Shown: positions 1 through 9,643 of the stretch, piece after piece | Numbering within the stretch: the stretch's first letter is position 1 | Layout of the letters: each line of letters starts with the position of its first letter | From: Bartonella tribocorum CIP 105476 | GTDB lineage: Bacteria > Pseudomonadota > Alphaproteobacteria > Rhizobiales > Rhizobiaceae | DNA: 64,000 bases | Direction: 5' to 3' | NCBI RefSeq assembly: GCF_000196435.1 | Contig: NC_010161.1 | Span: 2,375,001 to 2,439,000 of the forward strand | Program-made: the position numbers and the translations under genes | Notes under the pieces: model-generated | The model's input: the letters and a program-made list of their open reading frames with translations, nothing else | Databases searched by the model: none | What the model was told of the DNA's origin: nothing

Positions 1-1305
1 GATTTTTTCAAACCCAAATTAATTGTCTTAGCAGACTCACAACTCATCGGAGAATCCCGCGATAACGTCGTGAAACGGTTAGAGCGCTTTGTAACCTTTC
101 ATTTTGAAACGGCTTTAAAGCCCCTATTTGATTTACGCAATGCTGATAATTTAACAGATTCAACCAACAGTCTTGCCTTACAACTGATTAACTCTTTAGG
201 GGTCATACCCCGCCGCGAAGTTTTAGACCTTGTCAAAAACCTTGCGCAAGAATCACGTGCCATTCTTCGACGTCTAGGTATACGTTTTGGCGCTTTTCAT
301 ATCTACGTTGCAGGAATGCTTAAACCTGTTCCGGTTCAAGCCATTACCCTTTTGTGGAACCTTCAAAATGCAGGACAAAACCAAACGGGTTTGGCTGAAA
401 TTTTTACAGCGTTATCGGCTGGTCGAACCTCTTTAAGTGTTGACCCTACCTATAACCGTCAATTTTATCAATTAGCCGGTTATCGAATCTTAGGACAACG
501 TGCCGTGCGAATTGATATTTTAGAACGTCTTGCCAATCTCATTCGCCCTGCCCTCCATTGGAAGCAAGGAAGTGATCCCAAACCCGATGGAGCCTATGAC
601 GGCAAAAGTTTTTTTGTAACCCCAGCCATGATGTCCATTCTTGGAGCCAATGGAAATGATATGGAAGAAATTCTCAAAGGACTTGGCTACCAATCACACA
701 GTATAAGCAATACTGTTTTTGAACAAAATCTCCTTGCACACAAAGCCTCTTCCCTTATCAATGGGACAACACAAGAAGTTCCAGCAGCAGAATGCGTTGG
801 CAGTCTATGGCAAACAATCAATACACCCAAAACAGCACAAGAAGAACAAAATACCTCATCTCTGAATATTTTATCCTCATCCTCTCGTATTGAAAAACAC
901 TCCCATAACACCAATCATTTACCAGCAGCTGAACCTGTTGGAAATTTTGCCAAAGCTACTCCCCCTAAAGCAGAAGATAAAGTCGTTTTATTATGGTACT
1001 ATAAGCATCAACTTCACCACCACTCACAAAAAAGACGTGATAAATCTGGACATAAATGGAAAAATAGACCGAAGAGTGCTGTACAAAAAGAGGGCAATGC
1101 GAATGGAAATTTCCCTCAAGAAGCACCATCACAAACAAAACGTTCTCATAAGTTCCATAAATCCCAAGACAAACGCGCAAATTATAAACCTTTTCAAAAA
1201 GAAAAGCGTTTTAACCCTGATTCACCTTTTGCGAAATTAGCTGTGCTACGCGATCAACTCTCCCATCATAAAAACACGCACACACTTTCCTCTAAAGAGC
1301 ATTAA
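1..1305 (+). CDS. C-terminal part of a DEAD/DEAH-type helicase (5' end outside window)
   Basis: The frame is open from base 1, so this is the 3' part of a longer gene; the GTG at 70 is internal. About 190 residues of folded sequence (LGVIPRREVLD, LRRLGIRFGAFHIY, a segment with RILGQRAVRID) are followed by a long, low-complexity, Lys/His/Gln/Ser-rich tail that ends with a SPFAKLAVLRDQL motif. That layout fits the C-terminus of the large helicase that lies beside fdxA and carD in Rhizobiales (Suv3/MgpS-like superfamily 2 RNA helicase); none of the ATPase motifs is inside the window. The basic tail probably binds RNA. The stop lies 21 bp before the fdxA start, so the two are probably cotranscribed. 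Family assignment comes from context and the conserved tail; moderate confidence. Confidence 0.72.
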   Translation, partial: DFFKPKLIVLADSQLIGESRDNVVKRLERFVTFHFETALKPLFDLRNADNLTDSTNSLALQLINSLGVIPRREVLDLVKNLAQESRAILRRLGIRFGAFHIYVAGMLKPVPVQAITLLWNLQNAGQNQTGLAEIFTALSAGRTSLSVDPTYNRQFYQLAGYRILGQRAVRIDILERLANLIRPALHWKQGSDPKPDGAYDGKSFFVTPAMMSILGANGNDMEEILKGLGYQSHSISNTVFEQNLLAHKASSLINGTTQEVPAAECVGSLWQTINTPKTAQEEQNTSSLNILSSSSRIEKHSHNTNHLPAAEPVGNFAKATPPKAEDKVVLLWYYKHQLHHHSQKRRDKSGHKWKNRPKSAVQKEGNANGNFPQEAPSQTKRSHKFHKSQDKRANYKPFQKEKRFNPDSPFAKLAVLRDQLSHHKNTHTLSSKEH

Positions 1306-1326
1306 AATAACAAATGGAGTTTGATC

Positions 1327-1668
1327 TTGACCCACGTAGTAACCGACAACTGCATTCACTGCAAATATACGGATTGCGTTGAAGTTTGTCCTGTCGATTG
1401 TTTTTATGAAGGTGAAAATATGTTGGTCATTCATCCTGATGAATGCATCGACTGTGGTGTTTGTGTGCCAGAATGCCCAGCAGAAGCCATTGTACCTGAT
1501 ACAGAACCAGGACTAGAAAAGTGGTTAGAACTTAATCTTCATTATGCAAACAAATGGCCCAATTTAACCACAAAAAAAGACCCTTTACCTCAAGCAAAAG
1601 AAATGGATGGCGTTCCAAATAAACTAGAAAAGTATTTTTCAGAAAATCCAGGAAGTGGAGAAGAGTAA
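1327..1668 (+). CDS. fdxA: 7Fe ferredoxin FdxA
   Basis: Small soluble electron carrier of 113 residues with one [3Fe-4S] and one [4Fe-4S] cluster. With the TTG at 1327 as start, cysteines fall at 9, 12, 17, 21, 25, 40, 43, 46 and 50; by analogy with Azotobacter ferredoxin I, C9/C17/C50 hold the 3Fe cluster and C21/C40/C43/C46 the 4Fe cluster. The C-terminal half ([11 protein letters not shown], then FSENPG) is typical of the alphaproteobacterial FdxA family. I chose TTG at 1327 rather than the in-frame TTG at 1321 because GGAG at 1316-1319 is seven bases from 1327 but only one base from 1321. No S4-domain gene lies between helicase and fdxA, although many rhizobia have one there. Confidence 0.93.
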   Translation: MTHVVTDNCIHCKYTDCVEVCPVDCFYEGENMLVIHPDECIDCGVCVPECPAEAIVPDTEPGLEKWLELNLHYANKWPNLTTKKDPLPQAKEMDGVPNKLEKYFSENPGSGEE

Positions 1669-1973
1669 TGATACAATGTATAATTCCCTTCTTCAACAAT
1701 TGAAAGACTTCTCTTGTAAAAATAAAAAAAATCCTTAAGCGAAATGATTGATTCTTTTGAATTTTGATGTTAGTGTTATTCTAACATGATCATCTTTCTA
1801 AGTATTTTTCTTCGCTTTTTTAGTAAAGCAATGTATTTTTTTGGGATTTAAAAGTACTCGGCTTTTATGCTCACTTAATTGGTACAATATACTTGGTTAA
1901 AGAAAACTCAACCCTCAGGTTTATAACCTGTTTTCCGATGCATTTGTTGATCATAAGGGAGTAAACTAAAATT

Positions 1974-2558
1974 ATGGCATCCCAACATGGAACGTCCTCC
2001 AAGACTAAAGAATTTGCAACCTCTGAATATATTGTCTATCCCACGCATGGAGTGGGACAAATTATAGCGATTGAAGATCAAGAAGTTGCAGGACATAAAT
2101 TAAAACTTTTTGTCATTCATTTTGCGAAAGATAAAATGGATGTCAAAGTCCCCATTGCAAAAGCCCTTTCCGTTGGAATGCGTAAATTATCTGCTGGTGA
2201 TTCCGTCGAACGCGCTTTAAAAGTCTTACGCGGAAAAGCACGTGTGAAACGAACCATGTGGTCACGCCGTGCACAAGAATATGATGCTAAAATCAACTCC
2301 GGGGATCTTATTTGTATCGCTGAAGTGGTCCGTGATCTTTTTCGCTCTAACCTACAGCCTGAACAATCATACTCTGAGCGTCAACTTTATACCGCTGCTC
2401 TTGAAAGAATGGCGCGTGAAATTGCGGTTATCAATAGCCTTTCTGAAACAGAAGCGATTAATCTTATAGAGATGCATCTCTCCAACAAGCCGAAACGCGA
2501 ATTTAAAACTGAGAGAGAAGAAACCGTTGAAAACAGCAAAGCTGTTTACGCTGCATAA
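1974..2558 (+). CDS. carD: CarD/CdnL-family transcriptional regulator
   Basis: Protein of 194 residues matching CarD/CdnL proteins, which bind the RNA polymerase beta subunit and stabilise open promoter complexes. The N-terminal RNAP-interaction domain (about residues 18-75) carries YIVYPTHGVGQI and the FVIHFAKDKMDVKVP segment; the helical C-terminal domain includes TMWSRRAQEYDAKINSGD and YTAALERMAREIA. A good ribosome site (GGGAG about 12 bases upstream) precedes the ATG. A hairpin with a T-run follows the stop. The 305 bp between fdxA and this gene hold no ORF or stem-loop that I recognise and probably carry its own promoter. Length and domain order are normal for the family. Confidence 0.93.
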   Translation: MASQHGTSSKTKEFATSEYIVYPTHGVGQIIAIEDQEVAGHKLKLFVIHFAKDKMDVKVPIAKALSVGMRKLSAGDSVERALKVLRGKARVKRTMWSRRAQEYDAKINSGDLICIAEVVRDLFRSNLQPEQSYSERQLYTAALERMAREIAVINSLSETEAINLIEMHLSNKPKREFKTEREETVENSKAVYAA

Positions 2559-2590
2559 TATATTCTTTCATAACAATAAGATATTTTGAT

Positions 2591-2620
2591 AAAACCAGCT
2601 TTTTGCTGGTTTTATTTTTT
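2591..2620 (+). terminator. Rho-independent terminator of carD
   Basis: Perfect 9-bp stem (AAAACCAGC, 2591-2599, pairing with 2605-2613), five-base T loop, then a T-rich tract. It lies 33 bp after the carD stop. Confidence 0.85.
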
Positions 2621-2848
2621 TATCATCCTCTGCACTCTCAAGGATAGAGTTTTTAACCAGCGCCGATAAAAATCTAGCTTTTCGACAAATTCCACCCGCC
2701 ACCGCTTCATGCGCTTTACTTCACAGCCAGCACATTGATGAATCATCATGATACATCATTTTTATATTCAATCTAAATCTAAATACAGGAAGATTCTCTC
2801 ACATCAAATCATTAAAATGACCTCCTTACACGTCATATGCAATTCAAG

Positions 2849-3425
2849 ATATTGATTTATAAAGATAGTTTATCATTTTTTCATATTGAACGAAAACCTC
2901 GAATATCATAGGATTCTTTCATTTCCAACCTATTCTACGTTGAATCAATCAAAAACGCTTGCTTACCCACAACAAGCGGAAAAATCATGTGAGTAAAAGC
3001 TTTACAAAAAAGGCATACCTCTTATGAACCGTTTCAACAACCCTTGACTCGTGAAACATTGAGAGCGAGCAAAGTCTATGACGGTGCTCATTCTACACCT
3101 TTATGAAACCTAAAGTAGGATAAATGAATTTTATCTTATTTCATGGGGCTTTATCATTATACCCTTCACGAAGCCCCATCACGAAATGGACTGAAAACCA
3201 TATTGAGAAGGGTTTAAAAAAATACGTGAATGTACAACACAATTATATTCTGGGGCGTTTTATTTTTCATGATGCTCATGATCCCATAAAAGAACGATAA
3301 AAAAGCATAATCTCCATTCTTTAAAAGACATTGCCGTCGATGCTTTTGAAAACCGTAAAGCTGAATTAAACATGAAAGCTGGTTTGCACCTTTACAGCCT
3401 TTATATTCTTCGCAAATGAGACATC
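2849..3425 (+). pseudogene. Integrase remnant with leader, copy 1
   Basis: Starts with the family core ATTGATTTATAA and continues through the degenerate leader (TTGAATCAATCAAAA, CTTGC...ACAAGCG) into a decayed start (GGCATACCTCTTATGAAC) of a P4-type tyrosine integrase gene. Later pieces align with the best copy at 57434-58318: the CTTCACGAAG...CACGAAATGG segment near 3165 and ACATTGCCGTCGATGCTTTTG near 3330. There are many stops and frameshifts, so no protein is made. The 3' end runs into copy 2, in the same orientation. Confidence 0.7.
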
Positions 3426-3449
3426 CTTCCTGTTTTATAAATTCAACTA

Positions 3450-4150
3450 ATTGATTTATAATGATAATTTAGCGTTATTCATATTGAATTACCCCCGAAT
3501 AACGTATGATTCACTCACTTCAAACCTGTTTATATTGAATCAATTAAAATCACTTGTTTACATGTCATAAGCGAGGCTGGCGTGTGGGTAAAATTTGTAT
3601 AATAAAGGACTAAAAATGGATCTTATGAACGCTCTCAAGTGCCAAGAGCTGCCGCAACACCCACGAGCTGGCAAATATAATGACGGTGCTGGCTTGTTAC
3701 TTCATAAACGTAAAGATGGTAGTGCTATATTATTTCATGGGGGCTTTATCGTTTACCATTCACAGGCACCACCGTGAAATCGGATTGGGTGTTCTTTGAG
3801 AGATGTCTCTTGAAAACACAAACAGAAATACACAAATACCCCGGCCCCGATTTAGCATACAAAAGCTAATACAGCAGCCCTTATCCGTTTCAATCTTTAT
3901 CTCACGCTTGCCACCTTTTTCTCACACATAACTACAGCGTTAGAACTGGATGCTGATTTACAAGCAATAGAAAAAGTACACGTTCTCTGAGGAAAACAAC
4001 GTCATAAGGTTACAACCCTACCAGCAATGAATGAGAGAGATATTCTAGCTTTTGATCAAATACTCTGTAAAAAACAATGATACAATTGGCTTTTCGTGTG
4101 CTTATCGTAACAAACGTTCGTCCATATCCTTTGTGCCATAGGCATAAGGT
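3450..4150 (+). pseudogene. Integrase remnant with leader, copy 2
   Basis: The leader is well preserved (ATTGATTTATAATGATAAT, GTGTGGGTAAAATTTGTATAA, AAAGGACTAAAAATGG). The coding part starts near 3616 as an open 54-residue stretch with DLMNALKCQELPQHP and DGAGLLLHKRKDG, the N-terminal DUF4102-like arm-binding region of P4-type integrases. A frameshift and a deletion follow. Scattered later pieces match the integrase up to and past the point where the best copy is cut: GAACTGGATGCTGATTTACAA near 3945 and a decayed NVRPYPL segment near 4115. It therefore derives from a longer parent than the copy at 57434. Confidence 0.78.
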
Positions 4151-5078
4151 CAAATTGATCGTGCTATCTGAACAGATCTTAGCTCAAAAATACGAAAAAA
4201 AAGCATAATTCTCATAAAAATTTCATTCGCCTTTATCATCGATAAACACTAAAGGCTATTAAACAACCCCCTACTGTCTTACAATAGTTTTCTTTTTTCT
4301 TCTTATAAGGGACCAACAACCATTAAGCCCTCAATGTTTTAATACCCCTTACATTTAAGACTATCCATTATAGGTATTTTTCTTATACACTTTTTACCTA
4401 TATGCTATCCTCGTTTATAACGTGTAAGCAAATAGTTGTCATTGATTCAGCATGGAACAAATTTGAAATGAAAAAATCGAAGCCTTTCATTTAAGACGCA
4501 AAACAATAAATGATCTTTATAAATCGATGCTGTGTGGATATAAATCACAATTCTTTTATTGAGAAATGCATATGACCCTATAAACTTGTATGAATAAACC
4601 ATTGGCTATTCATCATACATTCTCAACAGAAACACCTCATGCTTAAAATCTTGAATCAATGCCCCTCAATGACGATATTTTACGATCTCATAGAGCAAGA
4701 AATATAGACCCTTAAAACATAGAATAAAATGCGATACAGATAGGATATATAGTTTTACATCTTATGACAGCATTGATTATTTTTATGCTTTCCTTTTACC
4801 TTCCCTAGAAAACAACTCTTTAAAAATATTTTTAAGAAAAATGATTCCATAACTGAACAAACTTATATTGATATCCAAACTCTTGACGAAACCATTATAA
4901 AAAACTCTGCACACAAGCAATTCGATCGCCTCTCAAGAAAACAAGAAAATCATCCCTCACAATAGAATCATTGTTTTAAAGTAAAAAACCTTACCTCCTC
5001 TATTCAAGGAAATAGCAGAAAACACACGCACCCCATACATACCGATGAATCACAAGGAATTTCCCTCGCAGAAGAAAA
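4151..5078. other. Intergenic stretch without recognised gene
   Basis: AT-rich, with stops in all frames and no ORF of credible length, RNA gene or strong hairpin that I can identify. It separates integrase copy 2 from the rpmF repeat array. Confidence 0.5.
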
Positions 5079-5580
5079 ATAAAACGCTAAAGTCTTAACC
5101 ACGAGAACGGAACGCCCACGGTACATTCCGGTTTTCAGATCAATGGCATGAGGGCGACGCAATTCACCAGAATTTTTATCCTCGATATAAGCCAGCGCCT
5201 TCAGAGCATCAGCCGAACGGCGCATGCCGCGCTTCTAAAAGAGAGATAAAATGCTAAAGTCTTAACCACGAGAACGGAACGCCCACGGTACATTCCGGTT
5301 TTCAGATCAATGGCATGAGGGCAACGCAACTCACCAGAATTTTTATCCTCGATATAAGCCAGCGCCTTCAGAGCATCAGCCAAACGGCGCATGGCGCACT
5401 TCTCAAAAGAGAGATAAAATGCTAAAGTCTTAACCACGAGAACGGAACGCCCACGGTACATTCCGGTTTTCAAATCAATGGCATGAGGGCAACGCAACTC
5501 ACCAGAATTTTTATCCTCGATATAAGCCAGCGCCTTCAGAGCATCAGCCAAACGGCGCATGCCGCGCTTCTAAAAGAGAG
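5079..5580 (-). repeat. Three tandem truncated copies of the rpmF 3' part
   Basis: Three head-to-tail units of 167-168 bp lie directly downstream of rpmF in the same orientation. Each corresponds to L32 from about KRGMRR to LVVK, with the first 12-13 codons and the true stop missing; the block CTTAACCACGAG recurs at 5094, 5261, 5429 and, in rpmF itself, at 5596. The two inner copies share substitutions ([10 protein letters not shown] and RCPHAI instead of [10 protein letters not shown] and RRPHHI), so one probably arose from the other. Reading frames run through unit junctions into short fused ORFs of 73 and 119 codons with no plausible ribosome site. I regard them as non-coding duplicates. 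Confidence 0.9.
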
Positions 5581-5589
5581 ATAAAATGC

Positions 5590-5769
5590 TCAATCCTTAA
5601 CCACGAGAACGGAACGCCCACGGTACATTCCGGTTTTCAGATCAATGTGATGAGGGCGACGCAATTCACCAGAATTTTTATCCTCGATATAAGTCGGCGC
5701 CTTCAGAGCATCAGCCGAACGGCGCATGCCCCTCTTCGCTGGAGAGGTTTTTCGTTTAGGTACAGCCAT
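5590..5769 (-). CDS. rpmF: 50S ribosomal protein L32
   Basis: Complete 59-residue L32 of the large ribosomal subunit. It starts [18 protein letters not shown], with the basic N-terminal arm that threads into 23S rRNA, and ends VLVVKD. The ATG at 5769 is preceded by TTTGGAGTG, a good ribosome site, on the minus strand; an upstream in-frame extension to 5814 has no family support. Like many alphaproteobacterial L32 proteins it lacks the four-cysteine zinc motif. This is the only full copy; three truncated copies of its 3' part follow downstream. Confidence 0.96.
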
Positions 5770-6194
5770 AAAAAGACACTCCAAATCCACTAAAACAGAA
5801 AAAGCAATGCCCAAAATGACAATGCTTTATTTAAAAACACCATAAAATTTGGGGGCACTATACACTGATAAAGAAGAAGAGGCAATGTCAAAATGCTCCT
5901 CCTCTTCTCAAAAATGACCTTCCTTTTATCAAAAAGGGTATTACAATCTAAGTGAATATCAAAATTACCGAAAAATTTATGAGTTTTATACCCCAACGAA
6001 AACATTTTCATAGGACGAATATTTAATTTTTTATTTGGCATTAAAAGGAATTTTCGCATACAGTAGAGAGATGCATAATAAAGAGAAGCTGATTTTTAAT
6101 AAAAACCTACGCCAATTGATGAAAATAAGAAAAAGCAACAGCTTCTCTCTTTGAACCTCATCATTTTATTTTTGTAAAAACAAAGGAAGCAAGA
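5770..6194. other. Divergent intergenic region rpmF / ispA
   Basis: 425 bp between two divergently read genes; it should hold both promoters. An 89-codon minus-strand open frame here shows no family resemblance and is not called. AGGAAG before 6195 is the ispA ribosome site. Confidence 0.5.
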
Positions 6195-7100
6195 ATGCAC
6201 GAATTTACCACTCTTCTTGCAAAACATGGCCACACCGTTGAAAGTCGACTGAGCACTCTGTTAAGTGATCACATCCAAAATGGTGAAATTTCACGCCCTG
6301 AAAATTTAATCAAAGCCATGCGCTATGGGGTGCTGAACGGTGGGAAACGCCTGCGTCCTTTTCTTGTAATTCAAAGTGCTGCACTTTTTGATATCCCTGT
6401 AGAGCATTCTCTTGATGTTGCATGTGCCTTAGAATGTGTTCATTGTTATTCGCTCATTCACGATGATCTTCCAGCCATGGATAACGATATACTTCGGCGC
6501 GGAAAACCTACTGTCCACGTAGAATTTGATGAAGCAACAGCAATTCTAGCAGGCAATGCCCTCTTGACATTTGCCTTTGAAATCATTGCCCATAAAGCGA
6601 ACACACTGTCTACAGATACAAGAATAAAATTGATCACAGCTCTTGCACAATCAGCTGGGCTTGGTGGTATGCTAGGGGGACAAATGTTAGATCTTGAAGC
6701 TGAAAAAAAACCGCAAGAAAACACTGATATCATCACCCTACAACGCATGAAAACAGCCGCCTTAATAAGTTTTGCTTGCCAAGCAGGCGCCATCATTGGC
6801 AATGCCTCCCAAGAATTATTGACAAAATTGACAGCTTTTGGAAGCTATCTTGGTTTAGCCTTTCAATTAACCGATGATCTTCTTGATGTCACCGCCAACA
6901 CGCAAACCCTAGGCAAAACCGCAGGGAAAGATGAAACGGCACAAAAGGCAACTTTTGTTCGTCTTTATGGCATTGAAGAAACCCAAAAGAAGCGAGAGGC
7001 ACTCCTCACAAAAGCAGAAGCCCTCTTATACCCTTTTGATGATGCGAAAGCACTCCCCCTCCAACAAGCCGCGCGCTTTAGTGCAACACGCAAACATTAA
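6195..7100 (+). CDS. ispA: Polyprenyl (farnesyl) diphosphate synthase
   Basis: Cytosolic trans-prenyltransferase of 301 residues that condenses isopentenyl diphosphate with dimethylallyl and geranyl diphosphate, feeding quinone and undecaprenol synthesis. The first Asp-rich motif is DDLPAMDND (D90, D91, D96) and the second is FQLTDDLLD (D227, D228, D231); GGKRLRP at 49-55 supplies diphosphate-binding residues. The short-chain form is suggested by length and overall similarity to IspA. The ATG at 6195 follows AGGAAG. It works in the same pathway as ispG at 11672, though the two are not linked in an operon. The gene is complete; the true chain length of the product is inferred. Confidence 0.9.
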   Translation: MHEFTTLLAKHGHTVESRLSTLLSDHIQNGEISRPENLIKAMRYGVLNGGKRLRPFLVIQSAALFDIPVEHSLDVACALECVHCYSLIHDDLPAMDNDILRRGKPTVHVEFDEATAILAGNALLTFAFEIIAHKANTLSTDTRIKLITALAQSAGLGGMLGGQMLDLEAEKKPQENTDIITLQRMKTAALISFACQAGAIIGNASQELLTKLTAFGSYLGLAFQLTDDLLDVTANTQTLGKTAGKDETAQKATFVRLYGIEETQKKREALLTKAEALLYPFDDAKALPLQQAARFSATRKH

Positions 7101-7374
7101 CGTCATCCGCTCTTACATTCCACCCTATTGTCCATATCATCCACCATTCTCTTTGTTAAGTGTACAATAAATTTTTCAAAAAACCTTATCATTGATCCGC
7201 AGTATATTATTGGTCTCATCATTAAATGCCCCTCATTAAATGGATGTGACAAGCCTTAATAAGGATTGCATTAAAACAAGCACATGAAGTTATAAAAAAG
7301 CGCATTATGGATATCCTATTTTGCATGAAGCATGCCTAAAGAACAAAAAAACGTTAAGAAATAAGCATTCAACG

Positions 7375-7615
7375 CATTGATTTATAATATTAATTTGAAA
7401 CATAGCGTTGAATATCTTAAATTTTTCTCATCACATACTCTCTCACATTGAATCCATTAAACTCTCTTGCCTGTCGTCATAAGCCAGAGCAGCCTATGGA
7501 TAAAAGCTGTACAAGAAAGGGAGCAAAATGCCTCTGATGAGCTGTCTTAAATGCCAAGAGCTGTCGCAAAACTATTGGGAAGTAAGGAATTGATGCCGGT
7601 TTTCTCTTTCGAAAA
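7375..7615 (+). pseudogene. Integrase remnant with leader, copy 3
   Basis: Core GCATTGATTTATAATATTAATTT, degenerate leader (CTCTCACATTGAATCCATTAAA, CTATGGATAAAAGCTGTACAAGAAAG) and start region ATGCCTCTGATGAGC...AAATGCCAAGAGCTGTCGCAA, ending after a decayed GATGCCGG. Only the first 30 or so codons of the integrase survive. It marks the left edge of the accessory segment that ends with the like-oriented copy at 11234. Confidence 0.7.
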
Positions 7616-7893
7616 ATAGAACCACTTTTACAAAATATGGAATAACTCCAGTTTAATAATCATCACTGTCGTCTTTTAATTTGTCACGCTTTTTATCGTA
7701 TTTATTCAATTCATGGCATCAAAAAATTAAACAGAGAATGATTCTTATGGAAAAAAGAGCAATCCTTATTATACTATAGAATAACGCCATTTGATCTCCG
7801 CCCCACATTTAAAAAAAACTAGGAGATCCCTGCCAATGCCAATTTGTAAACAATCTGGATTCTTAAAGCGGGCGCTTATGGCTGTTGTATGGT

Positions 7894-8215
7894 TCACTGA
7901 CATAAAAACTCAACAAACAAGACTTGAGAATTCACCACCCACGTAATACCGAATGTGTAAAATTTTAAATCTCTTCCCATCACCACACCCCAAACGACAG
8001 TATTTTTACGGCATAATAATAGGATAATTATAAGGACTTTTTTCAAACCAGAATAAATTGCTTCTTTAAAGTGAAATTTTCTCATAAAGATAAAGAGCAT
8101 CATGATAACGAAGCCTATGCCCCTTGCCAAAGCTGGAAAATATGACCATTAGAAGATAACCTGAATGTAAAAACATACAACAAGACCAAGAAAATACTAC
8201 GATAATCGATTGTAC
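7894..8215 (-). pseudogene. Broken small membrane-protein ORF
   Basis: On the minus strand a hydrophobic frame starting near 8211 (MVQSIIVVFSWSCCMF...) runs into a second hydrophobic frame of about 78 codons (GIGFVIMMLFIF, then KVLIIILLLC) after an apparent frameshift near 8130. Together they would form two or three membrane segments. I do not recognise the family. It lies just downstream of the lipoprotein gene on the same strand and may once have been its operon partner. It could also be chance AT-rich ORFs. Confidence 0.25.
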
Positions 8216-8264
8216 CATAGCCCCAATCATACCATAGTCATTGAATATCTTTGCTCGCTCACTG

Positions 8265-8864
8265 TTATTTAGAAATTCCTCTTGGATGCATCATGTCATA
8301 TATCGTGCGGAGCTCTATGCAAAAACGCGCTATTTGTTTAACATTTTCATCATTACCGGTTCTCATACGCGACACGAGATCAATCATTTGTGTTTTGAAA
8401 CTCGTGCCATTTTCACTTGAAGAATTAAGAAATTTTTTCGCGTAATCAATCATGGGGTCCGTAGAGTTCATAGACATATTATAAGCCCAGATAAAATCGC
8501 TTTCTCTCCAGTTATAATCATTACGCAAACTGCTTATGACATTGAGTAACATGTCTGCTGATATCCATTCATTATAATCACCACGCAATAAATTAACAAA
8601 ACGTCCACATAAAACAATCAAGATGTGACGATGCTGTATAACGTCAAATTTTGGTACGATATTCTGATAGCCATGGCTGTATACAAATTTTTTTGCTTGT
8701 TCCTGCTTTTGAAGATGTTCAAAAGCGCCGTAATTTTCACTGATATATTTTTCGTAAAGTTTATCGTACTGCTCTAGACTCTCTACGCGCGTACATCCCA
8801 ATAATACAGAGACAGAAAAAAGAATTACAAATGTTACAACACGCGTTACGGATAACAACTTCAT
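8265..8864 (-). CDS. Putative lipoprotein of unknown function
   Basis: 199 residues. The N-terminus is a clear lipoprotein signal: basic start (MKLLSVTR), hydrophobic stretch, and lipobox LLGC with the acylated cysteine near residue 24. The mature part is mostly helical and charged (YDKLYEKYISENYG, KKFLNSS) with no known motif that I recognise. AAAGG lies upstream of the ATG. Base composition is more AT-rich than the housekeeping neighbours, and the gene sits alone in an accessory segment between two integrase remnants, so acquisition by transfer is likely. Membrane anchoring is supported by sequence; the role is unknown. Confidence 0.65.
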   Translation of the reverse strand: MKLLSVTRVVTFVILFSVSVLLGCTRVESLEQYDKLYEKYISENYGAFEHLQKQEQAKKFVYSHGYQNIVPKFDVIQHRHILIVLCGRFVNLLRGDYNEWISADMLLNVISSLRNDYNWRESDFIWAYNMSMNSTDPMIDYAKKFLNSSSENGTSFKTQMIDLVSRMRTGNDENVKQIARFCIELRTIYDMMHPRGISK

Positions 8865-9064
8865 CGCTTTAACCTTTTAATAACCATAATTTTTTGAGCG
8901 TCATTGATTCCTATCAAATATATTAATCTGTCCTGTTTTCTTGTGGCTTATGTGAAGCAAATTTTACACAACAATATTGCCGCACTTGATTTTATTTCTT
9001 CTCAAAGAAAAGATATCGTTCAAAATCTCCATAAATAGGTTTATTATCTGGATGAGAATATTTT

Positions 9065-9229
9065 ATGACATCAAACAATACAGAACGATCACCGCCACCA
9101 AAAATAAAAAATGAGAATGAAAGATGTCGTAATCTCAACAAGATGATTCATATTTTAAAGGAAAGGATATCCGCTAACGATACCAACAATAAAATCGATC
9201 AACAGGGCATCTATTTGAACAAGCTATGA
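9065..9229 (+). CDS. Possible 54-residue hypothetical protein
   Basis: Short open frame from ATG 9065 (MTSNNTERSPPPK...) to TGA at 9227, hydrophilic and probably helical (NLNKMIHILKERISAND). There is no clear ribosome site and no recognised family. It may be the surviving N-terminal end of a larger accessory gene, or chance. Confidence 0.22.
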   Translation: MTSNNTERSPPPKIKNENERCRNLNKMIHILKERISANDTNNKIDQQGIYLNKL

Positions 9230-9643
9230 ATTTTTTACCACTGAATGAGCACAGTTTAGCAAGATATTGCCAGCAAAGAACAAGTGAGAATAAGAACATT
9301 TTATATACTATCCCATTGACTGAATGCGTACCACCACCATTCCTTTAATAAGGTCATAATCCGGAACAATTATTTTCTTTGCTCCTTTCCAATCTTGTCA
9401 GAAACTCTTTGCACAATGTTCATAAGAAGCAATTTCTTTTTTTAAATGATTTTCAAATCACGCCTATTTGTAAAGTGCAAAAGACATGATTTTGATTGAT
9501 TGAACAGACATAGATTTGCACTAAGAAGAACGAACAATTTTCTACTTTCTCATTCAACATGCAAAACAATAATGAGACTCAATCAAAAACTTGACGCGCT
9601 ATAACACGCCATAAAATACACGTATCATAATGAGTTACGATGC

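Noticed and set aside
890..1240. Overlapping frame inside the helicase tail
   Set aside because: Shadow frame of a Lys/His-rich coding region; no independent start signal.
5004..5560. ORFs of 73 and 119 codons resembling L32
   Set aside because: They are truncated tandem copies lacking the L32 N-terminus, stop and ribosome site; described as a repeat instead.
5079..5580. CRISPR-like array
   Set aside because: Units are contiguous 167-bp pieces of rpmF without spacers; no cas genes in the window.
5790..6059. 89-codon minus-strand ORF upstream of rpmF
   Set aside because: No family resemblance, no ribosome site, composition like intergenic DNA.
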